Below, one piece after another: positions 26,911 to 36,892 of a stretch of DNA of 64,000 nt. A program made the position numbers and the translations under genes. Source of the DNA: Devosia soli (lineage in GTDB: Bacteria > Pseudomonadota > Alphaproteobacteria > Rhizobiales > Devosiaceae); NCBI RefSeq assembly GCF_000970455.1, contig NZ_LAJG01000001.1, forward strand, positions 49,676 to 113,675, written 5' to 3'. Position 1 is the first letter of the stretch; every line of letters starts with the position of its first letter. The notes below the pieces were generated by a model, which did no database searches, was not told the origin of the DNA, and was given only the letters and a program-made list of their open reading frames with translations.

Positions 26911-27479
26911 TATACTGTCTCTTAGCGAGCGAATATTGGTGGGTGCATTTGAAGGTTGTTTGCGAGAGTGCATTGCGAAAGGACGCGCAATCACGAAAAA
27001 CTCACTCTTCGGCCAAACAGAGCGTTATTGGATGTGAAGATTTCTTGTAGAACAACGACTTAGGCGCCGCCGTGGCTCTATTCTGTGCATCGAAGGTGCG
27101 TGGTGTGTGAGAAATAATTTCACGACAAGTCGCGCAATAAGCTTCGTGAAAGTAAATCATACGCCATAGCTGCGTTACCGATAGAGGTTCGACACGTTGG
27201 CGCTACACCGGACGAATTATTTTGGCTTCCGGCGGGCAGTTCGCGTCTCATTCAAGACATCTGCACCGATCTGACAGTTCATCAAAGCTGCCATCCCTCA
27301 AAGACACTATGAGAGCTCGGACAGGCGCATGCTGCCCTGTCGTTCCGGGTAAGGCTGGGTTGAGCAGCCCACAAGCTCCGGCTTCATAGGTGTGGAGTAC
27401 TGGTGAGCTGGCCAGATGGTTTAGGCTTCATTAACTCGCCCCTTGGACATTGCCCGCATCTTGAGCTTAAGGAGCCACC

Positions 27480-27749
27480 ATGAGTGAGGTTGGGATTGCA
27501 GGCGGGCGCATCCGCTCGTTCGTCGAGCGTATCGAGCACATTGAAGCTGAGATCGCCGAACTGAACGAAGGCAAAAAGGAAGTCTTTGCAGAAGCAAAGG
27601 GCGAAGGCTTCGACATCAAGGTGATCAAAGAAATCATCAAGCTGCGCAAGCAGGACCAGGACGAACGCGACGAGCAGGAAACTCTCCTCGATCTTTACAT
27701 GAAGGCGATGGATAGCGCCTCCGTCGCCGAGGACGCTCAGGCGGCATGA
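27480..27749 (+). CDS. gapR: GapR family nucleoid-associated protein (DUF2312)
   Basis: 89 aa. Family core: GRIRSFVERIEHIEAEIAEL, the DIKVIKEIIKLRKQDQDERDE segment, and an acidic C-terminal helix. GapR dimers clamp overtwisted DNA and help replication and transcription in alphaproteobacteria. AGGAG lies 7 bp before the ATG. Copies are often found on mobile elements and phages, so this may be an accessory paralogue rather than the housekeeping one. Confidence 0.9.
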   Translation: MSEVGIAGGRIRSFVERIEHIEAEIAELNEGKKEVFAEAKGEGFDIKVIKEIIKLRKQDQDERDEQETLLDLYMKAMDSASVAEDAQAA

Positions 27750-27881
27750 TCTAACTGCGCTGAGCTGGTAGCAGCGCAGCGCACCAATCCTGCCGTTCGG
27801 AGCACTGTCGCTCTTTCCTGAAAGCTGTCGTCAGCGGGGCGCGAAGACATCGCGTTGGGGTCTGAGCCCATTTGAGTCTCT

Positions 27882-28075
27882 TCAAAAGGGGCAAGGCTTT
27901 GCCGGTGTCCACTGCTCTCCTTCCTCGAAGTTGAACATCAGCTTACGCTCGCCGTCCTTAAGCAACACAAGGGCTCCATGCCGCCGGGCTCGCCGGACGT
28001 CGCCACGGTGACCTGGCGGGCAGCGTCGAGCGTGTATCTGCCGGGCTCGAAATGGCCACCGGTACCGTCTCTACC
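27882..28075 (-). pseudogene. C-terminal remnant of an unidentified gene
   Basis: A short minus-strand stretch reads HFEPGRYTLDAARQVTVAT, then in another frame HGALVLLKDGERKLMFNFEE and on to GEQWTPAKPCPF and a TGA at 27882. The composition is protein-like, but a frameshift near 28000 is needed and no start is seen. Family unknown. Confidence 0.3.
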
Positions 28076-28158
28076 GCAGCTGGTAATTCATCGGGTGCAT
28101 TCTCGTCTGTCGAAGGGGTAGCCGGCACGAACCAGGACGTCATCGGAACCGGAATTGA

Positions 28159-31100
28159 TCAAAAGTCGCGCTCGGCCGCGCGTCGGGACAACTCGTCCAA
28201 CTCGGGGCCCTGGGCGGCGCCGGTAGCGACAATGGCGTCCACCAGCCTCTTGCCCTCATACGGCCAGTCCCCGCGCTCCGAGGGCAACAGCCTTTGCAGC
28301 GCCGTCACCAACGCGGCGATTCCAACAACATCGAGATCGGCGACCTCGCAGTCGAGGTGCAGGTCGTGCCCAATCGACAGAGGCACCAGACCCGGCATCA
28401 CGGCTTGCATGACTGCCGCAAATTGTTGAGGGACGGACGACGCGAAGCGAACAAGGGCCGACGACATCTGAGGCCTCCTCAAGGTCCGCTGCTTGGGCCA
28501 CACCTTGGTGATGAAGGGCATAACGAGCGCCCGCCATCGATCGTTGTCCTCGGCCCAATCGCTCACGAAACGAAGCATCGTTCGACGCACGTCGTCCCCA
28601 CCGAGCACCAGTGCATCGCGCAGTTCGGCGTCGAACACGATCTGCTGGGGTCCCTCTGATGCCCACGCGCTCAAGAGGTAGCCGATCAGGTTGCTCTCTT
28701 CCCTGCCACCACGCCCCACTCGGGCGAGCATCGGAGCCTTGAGCTGGGCAACGAGATCCGGAGGAGGCACCCTGACCATCCTGGCAAAGCCGGACCAGAA
28801 TGCATCGGCATCTGGACCATCTACGATTGCTTTGGCCAAGACGCGGTCCTCGGTCCACGCGGGCTCATGGAACTGGAACCATGGAGTTCGCTGAGCGACC
28901 AGGTGAAGGGCATGTCGGGCGTGGTCGCCGGGCAAAGCCAAGACCTTGTCCAACCGTTCGAGCCACGCCGCAGGTACAGCGTGGCTGCCGTCAGGGAGCG
29001 GCAGTTCGAGCAGCGCGAGCACCAGCCTTCCGATCACGGAATTCAGGGACTCGAAGGACCAGTCGCGACCAGGCTTCTGCTTGTAACCGGAGGGATGCAG
29101 GGCGGCAGCGGCAACAACGAGATCCCATATCGCGTCGAACTCGCCGCCCTCGCCGTTCTCGAACCTCGGGCCGCGCTCGGTCAACCATTCCACGAGCGGA
29201 TACCAAAGCTTTGCGATCTCGTCCGATGGAAGACTGCCGACCAATCTCACCACCACCGTATCGAGCCGCGCCGAGGTCTTTTGCTTGGCGGTCGTCCTCA
29301 AGAACGTCGACCAATAGTGCCAGGCCGTCTCGACGCCGCGCCGCATCGCACTGTGGAGCGCTAGGACCGAATGCGCCGGCCTTTCCAGGGCATAGCCTGC
29401 GAACGGGTCGTGCTCCTTGAAGTCCCGGAAGCCTTCCTCCGGCACCTCGATGGGCAGCAGCTTATTGACAGGGACGTCGAGAATGCTTGCTGGATCGGTG
29501 TCGGTCGTTATCGACCGGACCTTCCCTACTTGTGGTTGAGCCGTGTGATCGGCCCATCGCTCCTGCCACGATGGAGCTGCTTCGAGCAACCGGGCCCGCT
29601 CCTTCGCGACGTCGAAGCCGAATGCGATGCCCTGTCGGGTGAACCAATGGATCGCGTTCAACCTGTGAACCGCGGCTCGCTCCTCCGCCTCTGTCGGCGC
29701 ATGGTCGGCCAGGTAGGGGATCGGCGATCTGAGTATCCTCGTTTCGATCGCCCGCCGCCCGGCATCGGGCAGTTCGGCCCAGCGATCCCGGATCGCGAAC
29801 AGGAGGTCCCGTTCATGGCGGTAGGACCAGAAGGTCTCGTCGTCCATGCCCGCGAACAAGGCTTGGGCTTGATCGATCGTCGTGAGCAACGGGCGACCGG
29901 CCGCCCATATCCGAAGACGTTCGAAGACGAGGCCATCCTGCCCATTCCAGGCTTGGACCTCCTGGGCAGCAGCAGCGGGATTCGCGGCCTCCAAGGCTTC
30001 GACCAGATGGGTGAACTTGACGACGGGACCCGTCAGACCGTATCCGCCGCCCAAACGCTCGCCATCATCAGGACGCGTGGTGTCGATGCTGAGCCATGCA
30101 CCGATGTCGGTCTCCAGCTGCTCGGCTTCGACCAGAAGGCTACGCCACAACGACACCGCCAATGGAAGGTGGGCATCGTCGAACTTGAAGTCCTGATGGA
30201 GATCCGCGTACTCGACGTCCAAGTTCATGAACTCGGTCGGGTCGGCATCGACCGTCATTGGCGGGGCAACGCGGAACATTCTTTCGACCTTGACCCTGGG
30301 CCTGGCGAGTTCGATCGCCTCGCGGACCAATGAAGCAGTCCAGCCACTTGCAGCTCTGTGAGCTATCTCGATCGCCGCTTGTGTCGCCTCCACCGGGGGC
30401 CTGCGCCATTGAGTGATAAGGTACCTCCAGTATGGAAGCAGCACGCTGCCGCTATCCCTTAAACGATACCGAAGCTCATGCTCCAGTTGCTGGATCAACT
30501 GCGGATGCGCCGATCGCAGGCCGGCCGCCCACCAGAGAGTAGGCGCCTCGTCCATCCGCCGCACGATAAACAGCATCAGCCTCCATGTGCGCGGAAGCGG
30601 CGACGATTCGCCGAAGATGCTTCCGACATCCTTGACGGTTGCCGATTTCACGTCGCGCGGGGTCGGTTCGAACGCGGTCCACGCGCCAGACGGAACCTTC
30701 CGCCGCTCGAAATGATCGTCCGGATCCACGGGTGGAGGCGCCTCGTCGCGATCAAGGCCGAGATGTTGGAACGGGTCGAACTCATCGCTGGTCGGGTCTC
30801 GTCGTTTGACCGGCGCCGGGTCGAGGTAGCGAACTTGCGGGTCGAGCACATACAGCCAAGTGGAAGGCATGGGAGGATCGCTGGCGATCACCTTGTTCAT
30901 CCCGACCAGGGTCGAGGCCAGGTGCGCGATGCGCCCCCTGAAGATAGGCGAACATATTGATGGGCCGGCGCTGGCTTCCAGGACCGTGCGCTGGAACCAG
31001 GCATCCGGATCGGCGGCCCGCTCTGACCACGCCATGAGCGTATCCCAGAGATTGGAGTAGTCGTCGCCGAACGCCACCGGCACGACGCCTTTCTGCAGCC

Positions 31101-31878
31101 ACTGCTCGTTCGCGTGCTGCTCGTCGCCGTGCTGGAAGGCATAAATGTTCTCGACGGGCGATTGCTCCTCGCGAAGGGCCTCGAGGAGGTACTGGACCGG
31201 AGGGTCGTCCGCGGAATACCCGACGAAGACGATCTTGAACCGGTCCATTAGGCGGCGGATGTAATGCGTGGCCCATCCATCCGAGAGATAGGCCCTGCCG
31301 AACTCGCTGCTGGAAAGGACGACAGGTTCGGACATCGCGTCATAGTCTTCGTCCACTCGTCCGTGGATGTGGATGATACCCTCGAAGTCAGCCGGTCGCT
31401 CAGGAACCGGCAGATTGTCAGGCCCCCAGCTCGTCAGCGCAGGATTGCACGCTTCGAACAGTCGGTCGAAGTTCGTGGTGACCAGTCTGGGGCGGCCATC
31501 TGATCCACGGGAGAGGTCGATGAGCGCCTTGTGGCCATGCAGCTCCACATTGCTCTGCGGCTTCAGTACCCGCGCCACCGAGTCGCGCACCTCCTGCGGG
31601 TCGAACTCCAGATCGAGCAAGGTGAACATGCGATCGACCGGGACGAATGGCTTCTCCCCGGAAGGGAGTTTTGTGTTGGCGGCAGCGTGGAGGCGCCGAG
31701 CCGGGCTTCCCGTCAATGAGCCCAGATCATTGATCACGTCCCCAGCCAACTTCAGAAAATCCGACAGACCGGCAAAAGCGAGGGACACCCCCGCACCGCA
31801 GAAGAACAGCACTCTTCCTTCGTCCCGAGCCACCAGAAGGTCATCAGGAATATCCGGGCCGTTCTCGATGAATTTCAC
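28159..31878 (-). CDS. Large SIR2-domain protein, SIR2-DUF4020-like antiphage effector
   Basis: 1239 aa from a GTG at 31876-31878, chosen because AGGAGA lies 6 bases upstream; an in-frame ATG at 31956 lacks a comparable site. The SIR2 (NAD-binding) domain spans about residues 15-235: FFCGAGVS (27-32), LVTTNFDR (Asn136), IIHIHGR (His172) and FVGYSADD (219-225). Asn and His in these positions are the NADase residues of defence sirtuins. The remaining ~1000 residues are mostly helical, and the end (KVWPKQRTLRRPQMSSAL onward) resembles the DUF4020 region. The likely action is NAD+ depletion on phage infection; this is inferred from the family. No partner gene is adjacent. Confidence 0.8.
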   Translation of the reverse strand: MKFIENGPDIPDDLLVARDEGRVLFFCGAGVSLAFAGLSDFLKLAGDVINDLGSLTGSPARRLHAAANTKLPSGEKPFVPVDRMFTLLDLEFDPQEVRDSVARVLKPQSNVELHGHKALIDLSRGSDGRPRLVTTNFDRLFEACNPALTSWGPDNLPVPERPADFEGIIHIHGRVDEDYDAMSEPVVLSSSEFGRAYLSDGWATHYIRRLMDRFKIVFVGYSADDPPVQYLLEALREEQSPVENIYAFQHGDEQHANEQWLQKGVVPVAFGDDYSNLWDTLMAWSERAADPDAWFQRTVLEASAGPSICSPIFRGRIAHLASTLVGMNKVIASDPPMPSTWLYVLDPQVRYLDPAPVKRRDPTSDEFDPFQHLGLDRDEAPPPVDPDDHFERRKVPSGAWTAFEPTPRDVKSATVKDVGSIFGESSPLPRTWRLMLFIVRRMDEAPTLWWAAGLRSAHPQLIQQLEHELRYRLRDSGSVLLPYWRYLITQWRRPPVEATQAAIEIAHRAASGWTASLVREAIELARPRVKVERMFRVAPPMTVDADPTEFMNLDVEYADLHQDFKFDDAHLPLAVSLWRSLLVEAEQLETDIGAWLSIDTTRPDDGERLGGGYGLTGPVVKFTHLVEALEAANPAAAAQEVQAWNGQDGLVFERLRIWAAGRPLLTTIDQAQALFAGMDDETFWSYRHERDLLFAIRDRWAELPDAGRRAIETRILRSPIPYLADHAPTEAEERAAVHRLNAIHWFTRQGIAFGFDVAKERARLLEAAPSWQERWADHTAQPQVGKVRSITTDTDPASILDVPVNKLLPIEVPEEGFRDFKEHDPFAGYALERPAHSVLALHSAMRRGVETAWHYWSTFLRTTAKQKTSARLDTVVVRLVGSLPSDEIAKLWYPLVEWLTERGPRFENGEGGEFDAIWDLVVAAAALHPSGYKQKPGRDWSFESLNSVIGRLVLALLELPLPDGSHAVPAAWLERLDKVLALPGDHARHALHLVAQRTPWFQFHEPAWTEDRVLAKAIVDGPDADAFWSGFARMVRVPPPDLVAQLKAPMLARVGRGGREESNLIGYLLSAWASEGPQQIVFDAELRDALVLGGDDVRRTMLRFVSDWAEDNDRWRALVMPFITKVWPKQRTLRRPQMSSALVRFASSVPQQFAAVMQAVMPGLVPLSIGHDLHLDCEVADLDVVGIAALVTALQRLLPSERGDWPYEGKRLVDAIVATGAAQGPELDELSRRAAERDF

Positions 31879-32149
31879 GAAGTTTCTCCTGATGGTCGCA
31901 ATGCCCAATCGCGGATGGGAGACTGATATCAGAACGCGCCGATCGGGATGAAGCAAGGCCGCCGGTTATGGGAAGCGGCCAAATGCTTAGCGTCGAAGAG
32001 AGCGTGGCAAACAAGCGCCCCAAATCAGTCATTCAGGCGGGCATTGCGATCCCCCAAAAGCTGCCGAGTTTTAATGTCGAGCAGCGCTCGCACCTCAGCG
32101 CCAACCGCCATCGACCAATTCAACCAAGGGCCCAAAAGGTGCCTTGGGT

Positions 32150-32310
32150 GCTACTTCCCCTGATTTCAGCGGCCAGACTTTACGCCACTTCGGCATCTGC
32201 CGAATAGGTGAAGGCAATGGTTGCGCCTTGCTCCGCACACTTGCGAACAATGGCTGCGCCAATGCCGCGCGAGCCGCCGGTGACGATGGCGCGCTTGCCA
32301 TGGATCGGTA
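32150..32310 (-). pseudogene. SDR oxidoreductase N-terminal remnant
   Basis: Short-chain dehydrogenase start: LPIHGKRAIVTGGSRGIGAA with the TGxxxGIG cofactor motif, then FTYSADAEVA, an in-frame TAA where a Gln codon is expected, and SLAAEI. Homology ends near 32150; catalytic Ser-Tyr-Lys region is absent. Region 31960-32700 otherwise holds no gene that I recognise. Confidence 0.65.
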
Positions 32311-32709
32311 GAGAGACAGATTGTTGGTCGACGCGCCCTCTTAGCCCTTGGCCAGAACACAACGGGTGCCCCAGTCAGCGCAGCGTCGCGATCTCACCAA
32401 CTGCCGGGGCCGGCATTTGCCACTCGTCATGTTGGTGGGCTGGAGCGATAGCTGAAATGCGCGCTGCCGGGACTGCTTCGCCTGAAATGAACAAGGCGGC
32501 CGCAAGGCAGCCCTGAACACCGAGTGGGGTTGTGTACTGTTAGTCAGCAATACGCCGAGTCCGGCCATAGACGCAGCTTGGATCATGTCCTCATGGTTGC
32601 CGTTCCGTTCCGTTCGGCCGAGCCGCGGGCGAGGAGCATCCATATGTTGGTTGATCCCGGCCGATTGCCTGTGGCACGTATCTGACGTTGTCCAACGAGA
32701 GCCAGTGCC

Positions 32710-33699
32710 GTGTCGACTCAACGTGAAATCGCCCGGCGGGCCAAAACCTCCCTCAAGACGGTGTCGCGCGTCATCAATCGGGACCCGCTGGTCAATGCCG
32801 AGACGCGTGCGCGCATCGAAGCCATCATAGCAGAGATCGGCTACGAGCCATCACAGGCAGCACGGATGATGCGTTCGCAGCGCTCCAATGTCATCGGCTT
32901 CCTTGCCGATGGCGTTGCCACGTCCAGCTCTTCCATCGATCTCATTCGCGGCGCCCAGGACGTGGCCTGGGAACGCGGCAAGCAGATGATGCTGTTCAAC
33001 ATCGAGCGTGGCACGGCAAGCGCCGCCAATGCGGATAGCCAACTGACGGCCTTTCGTGCCGAGGCAATCATCTATGCCGCAGTATTTCACCAGGAAGTCG
33101 ACATTCCGAACACTGGTGTGCCGCATGTTCTACTGAACTGCTTTGACAAGAGACATCGCCATACAGCCATCGTCCCTGACGATTATCAACTGGCCTACGA
33201 CCTGACACGCGTTATTTTCGAGCGGGGCTACAAGCGGCCGGTTTTCCTGAACCTCAATTCCGATATCGTCGCCAGCCACCTGCGCGCCGACGGTTTTGTC
33301 GATGCCGCGGCGGCCTTGGGCCACGATGTCAGCAACGCCATCTACACTGCCGTTATTTCGCGCGCAGGAACCACGCCGCGACTAGCCACGCACGATATCC
33401 TGCCGCCGCTCTTTGCAGGCGAGGAAACGCCCGACCTGGTACTGTGCGGCCAAGACACCATGGCCATGAATGTGTATTTCGAACTGGGCGAATTGGGCCT
33501 CAAAGTCGGTCGCGACATTGCCGTGGCCAGTTTCGACAATCTCGAGCCCATCGTGAGCCTGCTCAAGCCAGGATTGTCCACCATGGAACTGCCCTATTAC
33601 GACATGGGACGGGCAGCGATGACGCTTGCTATCGATGGTCAGGACGAAGTGCAAGTACTTCGCCTCAAAGGGAAATTTATTGAGCGACATTCGCTGTAG
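32710..33699 (+). CDS. LacI family regulator of the fructan operon
   Basis: 329 aa from a GTG at 32710. N-terminal HTH and hinge: STQREIARRAKTSLKTVSRVINRD and ETRARIEAIIAEIGYEPSQAARMMRSQ. The periplasmic-binding-like effector domain follows (NVIGFLADG, PDLVLCGQDTMAMNVYFELGELGLKVGRDIAVASFDN). It stands directly before the operator at 33731-33774 and the sugar ABC/GH32 operon, so it is probably the local sugar-responsive repressor. Confidence 0.92.
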   Translation: MSTQREIARRAKTSLKTVSRVINRDPLVNAETRARIEAIIAEIGYEPSQAARMMRSQRSNVIGFLADGVATSSSSIDLIRGAQDVAWERGKQMMLFNIERGTASAANADSQLTAFRAEAIIYAAVFHQEVDIPNTGVPHVLLNCFDKRHRHTAIVPDDYQLAYDLTRVIFERGYKRPVFLNLNSDIVASHLRADGFVDAAAALGHDVSNAIYTAVISRAGTTPRLATHDILPPLFAGEETPDLVLCGQDTMAMNVYFELGELGLKVGRDIAVASFDNLEPIVSLLKPGLSTMELPYYDMGRAAMTLAIDGQDEVQVLRLKGKFIERHSL

Positions 33700-33730
33700 C
33701 GCACAATTTTGCACAGCAGCCATGCGCCAT

Positions 33731-33774
33731 TGACAACGTGAGACAATCTGCATAGCAATTGTCTCACGTTGTCA
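33731..33774. promoter_or_regulatory. Long inverted-repeat operator before the sugar operon
   Basis: Arms of 17 bp, TGACAACGTGAGACAAT and its exact reverse complement, separated by 10 bp. The left arm overlaps a TTGACA -35 box (33730-33735). The ACAACGT core resembles LacI half-sites. Location between lacI-like gene and binding-protein gene supports a repressor site. Confidence 0.75.
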
Positions 33775-33809
33775 TATCGCGATGACGCCGCTTTCGGAGG
33801 AGATAATCG

Positions 33810-35087
33810 ATGAAGCATGCCCTTTACGCAGGGGTGGCTGTGGCCGCCTGCGCCATGTCCTCGCACGCCTTTGCCGGCCAGCTCACCGCCTGGGTGATCG
33901 ATGGCGATAGCGAAAAACCCTATTTCACTCAGCTCGAAGAGAGCTTCAACGCCACGTACGGCGCCGAAGGCATCACCCTCGATGTCGTGCCGATCCCCAG
34001 CTATAACGAGGCGATCCAGGCCGCTACCCTGTCCGGCGGTCTGCCCGACGTGATTATGCTCGACGGCCCGAACATGGCCTCCGTGGCTTGGGCCGGCACC
34101 ATCCAGCCCATCGGCGACCTGCTCGATCCCGAAATCATTGCCGACCTCCTCCCCGCCATCAAGGCGCAGGGCACTTATGGTCCGGAAGAAGAATTCTACT
34201 TCATCAGTCCCTATGACTCCGGCACCATCCTGTGGGGCAATAAGGCGCTGCTCGAACAGGCGGGCGTACGTATCCCGACCACGGTCGAAGATGCTTGGAC
34301 GCGCGAGGAGTTCGCCGATGCCCTGGCCAAGCTCAAGGCACTGCCGGGCATCGAATGGCCGCTCGACGTCAAAATGAACTACGGTGCCGGCGAGTGGATG
34401 ACCTACGGCTTCTCGCCTTTCGCCCAGTCCAACGGCGGCGACATCATCGACCGTGAAACCTGGGTCGCCGAGGGTACGATCAATTCCGACGCCAATGTCG
34501 CCACCCTGACCACGTTGCAGGACTGGAACAAGGCCGGCTACATCGTTCCGGCCAGCGCAGGCGACAACAAGTTCTACGGCGAAAAGACCGCGGCTCTTTC
34601 GTGGGTTGGCAATTGGATGTGGCCGGCGCACCGCGAAGGCCTGGGCGACGATCTCGTCCTAATCCCCCCGCCGGCCTTCGGCGAAGCCGGGCCGATCTCG
34701 GCCAATGGCGGGTGGGGCTGGGCCGTGCCCACCTCCTCGACCAATCTCGAGGATATCAAGGTCTTCCTCAATTATGCCATGTCCAGTGAACAGGTCGCGG
34801 CCTATGCCGACACCACTGGCTATGTGCCATCGCGCGCCTCGGCCATTCCGCTGTCCAAGACCTACGGTGCAGGCGGCGATGGCGAGATATTCGCCAAGCT
34901 GGCCGGCTGCTGTGCCGTGGTCCGTCCGGTGCACCCTGCCTATCCTGTCATCACCAATGCCTGGGCTACCGCAGTGGTCAACGTCTTGTCCGGTGATGTC
35001 GATGTGAAGGCCGAGCTCGATCGCGCCGCCCAGACCATCGACCAGGACATTGCCGATAACAACGGCTATCCGCCTTTCGGGCAGTAG
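33810..35087 (+). CDS. Sugar ABC transporter substrate-binding protein
   Basis: 425 aa with a signal peptide (MKHALYAGVAVAACAMSSHAFA) and a family 1 binding fold: LTAWVIDGDSEKPYFTQLEE, GLPDVIMLDGPNMASVAW, and AALSWVGNWMWP. Periplasmic receptor of the importer formed with the next two permeases and the ATPase at 39583. With two GH32-like hydrolases in the operon, fructo-oligosaccharides or sucrose-like sugars are the likely ligand. An AGGAG lies before the ATG. Confidence 0.92.
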   Translation: MKHALYAGVAVAACAMSSHAFAGQLTAWVIDGDSEKPYFTQLEESFNATYGAEGITLDVVPIPSYNEAIQAATLSGGLPDVIMLDGPNMASVAWAGTIQPIGDLLDPEIIADLLPAIKAQGTYGPEEEFYFISPYDSGTILWGNKALLEQAGVRIPTTVEDAWTREEFADALAKLKALPGIEWPLDVKMNYGAGEWMTYGFSPFAQSNGGDIIDRETWVAEGTINSDANVATLTTLQDWNKAGYIVPASAGDNKFYGEKTAALSWVGNWMWPAHREGLGDDLVLIPPPAFGEAGPISANGGWGWAVPTSSTNLEDIKVFLNYAMSSEQVAAYADTTGYVPSRASAIPLSKTYGAGGDGEIFAKLAGCCAVVRPVHPAYPVITNAWATAVVNVLSGDVDVKAELDRAAQTIDQDIADNNGYPPFGQ

Positions 35088-35095
35088 GCCGCATC

Positions 35096-35136
35096 ACGGG
35101 CGCGCTTCCTCACGGCGCGCCCGTATTCTTTTCTGG
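35096..35136 (+). terminator. Attenuator-type hairpin between binding protein and permease
   Basis: ACGGGCGCGC (35096-35105), 9-nt loop, exact reverse complement (35115-35124) and then ATTCTTTTCT. It looks like an intrinsic terminator placed between the first and second transporter genes, where partial termination gives more binding protein than permease. Confidence 0.65.
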
Positions 35137-35163
35137 GGCCGAACCAAGGCCGGAGGATTTCCC

Positions 35164-36051
35164 ATGCGTATCAGGACCAAGGGGCAGGGCCAGGAGCTGG
35201 CCATGCTGCTGCCGGCGCTGATCTTCATCACCGCCCTCATTGTCGTACCCTTCCTGCTCTCGGTGTGGTTCTCCTTCACCGACCAGCGCCTGGTGCCGCG
35301 CCCGATCCCTACCAAGTTCATCGGCGCAACCAACTATGAACGCATGCTCGTCGATCCCCTGTTTTGGCAGGCGATCTGGAACACGGTGCTGTTCGCGCTG
35401 ATCGTGACGCCGGTGCAACTCGCCATGTCGCTGGGCGCCGCGCTGATCCTGAACTCAGCCATTCCCTTCCGCGGCTTCTTCCGCTCGGTGGCCATCCTCC
35501 CGCTGCTCCTGCCGATGACCGTCATCGTCTCGATCTGGGCGGTGCTGTTCCGCATTCCCTCCGGCCCGTTTAACGCGGTTTATCAGTGGTTTGCGGGACA
35601 GGGCGCCTATGTCGATTTCCTCGGCAATCCCTCCACGGCCATGCTCTCGGTCGTGGCGCTTTCCGCCTGGGCGACCTTCCCTTACCAGATGCTGATCTAT
35701 CTCGCCGGTTTGCAGGATATCCCGCAGGACCTCTATGAGGCTTCCAAGCTCGACGGCGCCAAGGCCTGGCAGCGCTTCCGCTACGTCACGTGGCCCGGGC
35801 TGCGTAACGTCAACATCTTCCTGATCATCATCACGACAGTGGGCGCGCTCAAGCTCTTCACCCAGGTCGATATCCTCACCAAGGGCGGACCTAACGGCGC
35901 CACGACGACGATCATCCACTACCTTTTCAAGCAGGGATACGCGACGCAGAAGGTCGGCTATGCCTCGGCGGTCGCCGTGTTCTTCTTCCTCGCCGTTACC
36001 GCCATCGCGCTGCTGCAGCGCCGCTTCCTCAAGAATGAGGGAGAAGCCTGA
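35164..36051 (+). CDS. Sugar ABC transporter permease (MalF-type)
   Basis: 295 aa, about six membrane segments. ATG at 35164 with GGAGG upstream. The EAA loop DLYEASKLDGAKAWQRFRYVTWPGL is the coupling site for the ATPase. One-base overlap with the next permease (TGATG). Forms the inner-membrane channel with it. Confidence 0.93.
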   Translation: MRIRTKGQGQELAMLLPALIFITALIVVPFLLSVWFSFTDQRLVPRPIPTKFIGATNYERMLVDPLFWQAIWNTVLFALIVTPVQLAMSLGAALILNSAIPFRGFFRSVAILPLLLPMTVIVSIWAVLFRIPSGPFNAVYQWFAGQGAYVDFLGNPSTAMLSVVALSAWATFPYQMLIYLAGLQDIPQDLYEASKLDGAKAWQRFRYVTWPGLRNVNIFLIIITTVGALKLFTQVDILTKGGPNGATTTIIHYLFKQGYATQKVGYASAVAVFFFLAVTAIALLQRRFLKNEGEA

Positions 36052-36890
36052 TGCGCATCCCCCGCGACGCTATCCTGCCGTCCCTGTTCGCGCTGGTCCT
36101 GGCGCTGGGCGTGCTGCTGCCGCTCCTCATGATGGTGACCATCAGCCTTAACCCCAACGAGCAGGACATCATGGTTTCCATGGGCTCCATACGCTCATTC
36201 ATCCCGCAGGTCTTCAGCCTCCAGAACTATATCGAAGTCTGGACCGACCCGGTCCATCCCTTCGGCCGTTACCTCGCTAATACTGCGCTGATTACCTTCT
36301 CGACGCTGATCCTTTCGATCTTGTTCAATTCCATGGCCGCCTTCGTGCTGGCGCAGGGAACACTGGCCATCCGCAAGCCGGTGATGATCCTGATCCTGGC
36401 CACGCTCGCCGTGCCCGGCGAAAGCCTTGTCCTGCCGCAATTGATGATGGCAGGCTGGCTGGGCCAGATCGATAGCTACCAGGTGCAGATCGTGCCGGGC
36501 GTGGCCAATGCCATGTCGATCTTCCTCTTCTACCAATTCTTCTCGCGACTGCCCAAGGAGCTGATCGAGGCGGCGCGCATCGACGGCTTCTCCTTTTTCC
36601 AGATTTACCGGCATGTCGCCATGCCGCTCTCCAAGCCCGTCATATCGGCAATCGCCGTGCTGCAATTCCTCGAAATCTGGAATGCCTATCTTTGGCCGGT
36701 CATGGTCACGCGCGGCCCCGAATATCGGCCCCTGTCTGTCGCCATGTCCGCATATTTCGGCACCAACCAAGCCGCCTGGGGCAATATCATGGCCTTTGCC
36801 GTCTCCATGGCCGTGCCCGTCATTCTATTCTTCCTCATTCTCCAGCGCCAGTTCATCGCCTCGGTGATGTCCTCGGGCGTCAAGGGCTAG
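36051..36890 (+). CDS. Sugar ABC transporter permease (MalG-type)
   Basis: 279 aa, about six membrane segments; EAA loop ELIEAARIDGFSFFQIYRHVAMPL. Partner of the preceding permease. Followed after 2 bp by the GH32 gene, so uptake and hydrolysis are co-expressed. Confidence 0.93.
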   Translation: MRIPRDAILPSLFALVLALGVLLPLLMMVTISLNPNEQDIMVSMGSIRSFIPQVFSLQNYIEVWTDPVHPFGRYLANTALITFSTLILSILFNSMAAFVLAQGTLAIRKPVMILILATLAVPGESLVLPQLMMAGWLGQIDSYQVQIVPGVANAMSIFLFYQFFSRLPKELIEAARIDGFSFFQIYRHVAMPLSKPVISAIAVLQFLEIWNAYLWPVMVTRGPEYRPLSVAMSAYFGTNQAAWGNIMAFAVSMAVPVILFFLILQRQFIASVMSSGVKG

Positions 36891-36892
36891 CC

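Noticed and set aside
29371..30333. 320-codon plus-strand frame within the SIR2 gene
   Set aside because: Antisense shadow of a well-supported gene with normal SIR2 motifs.
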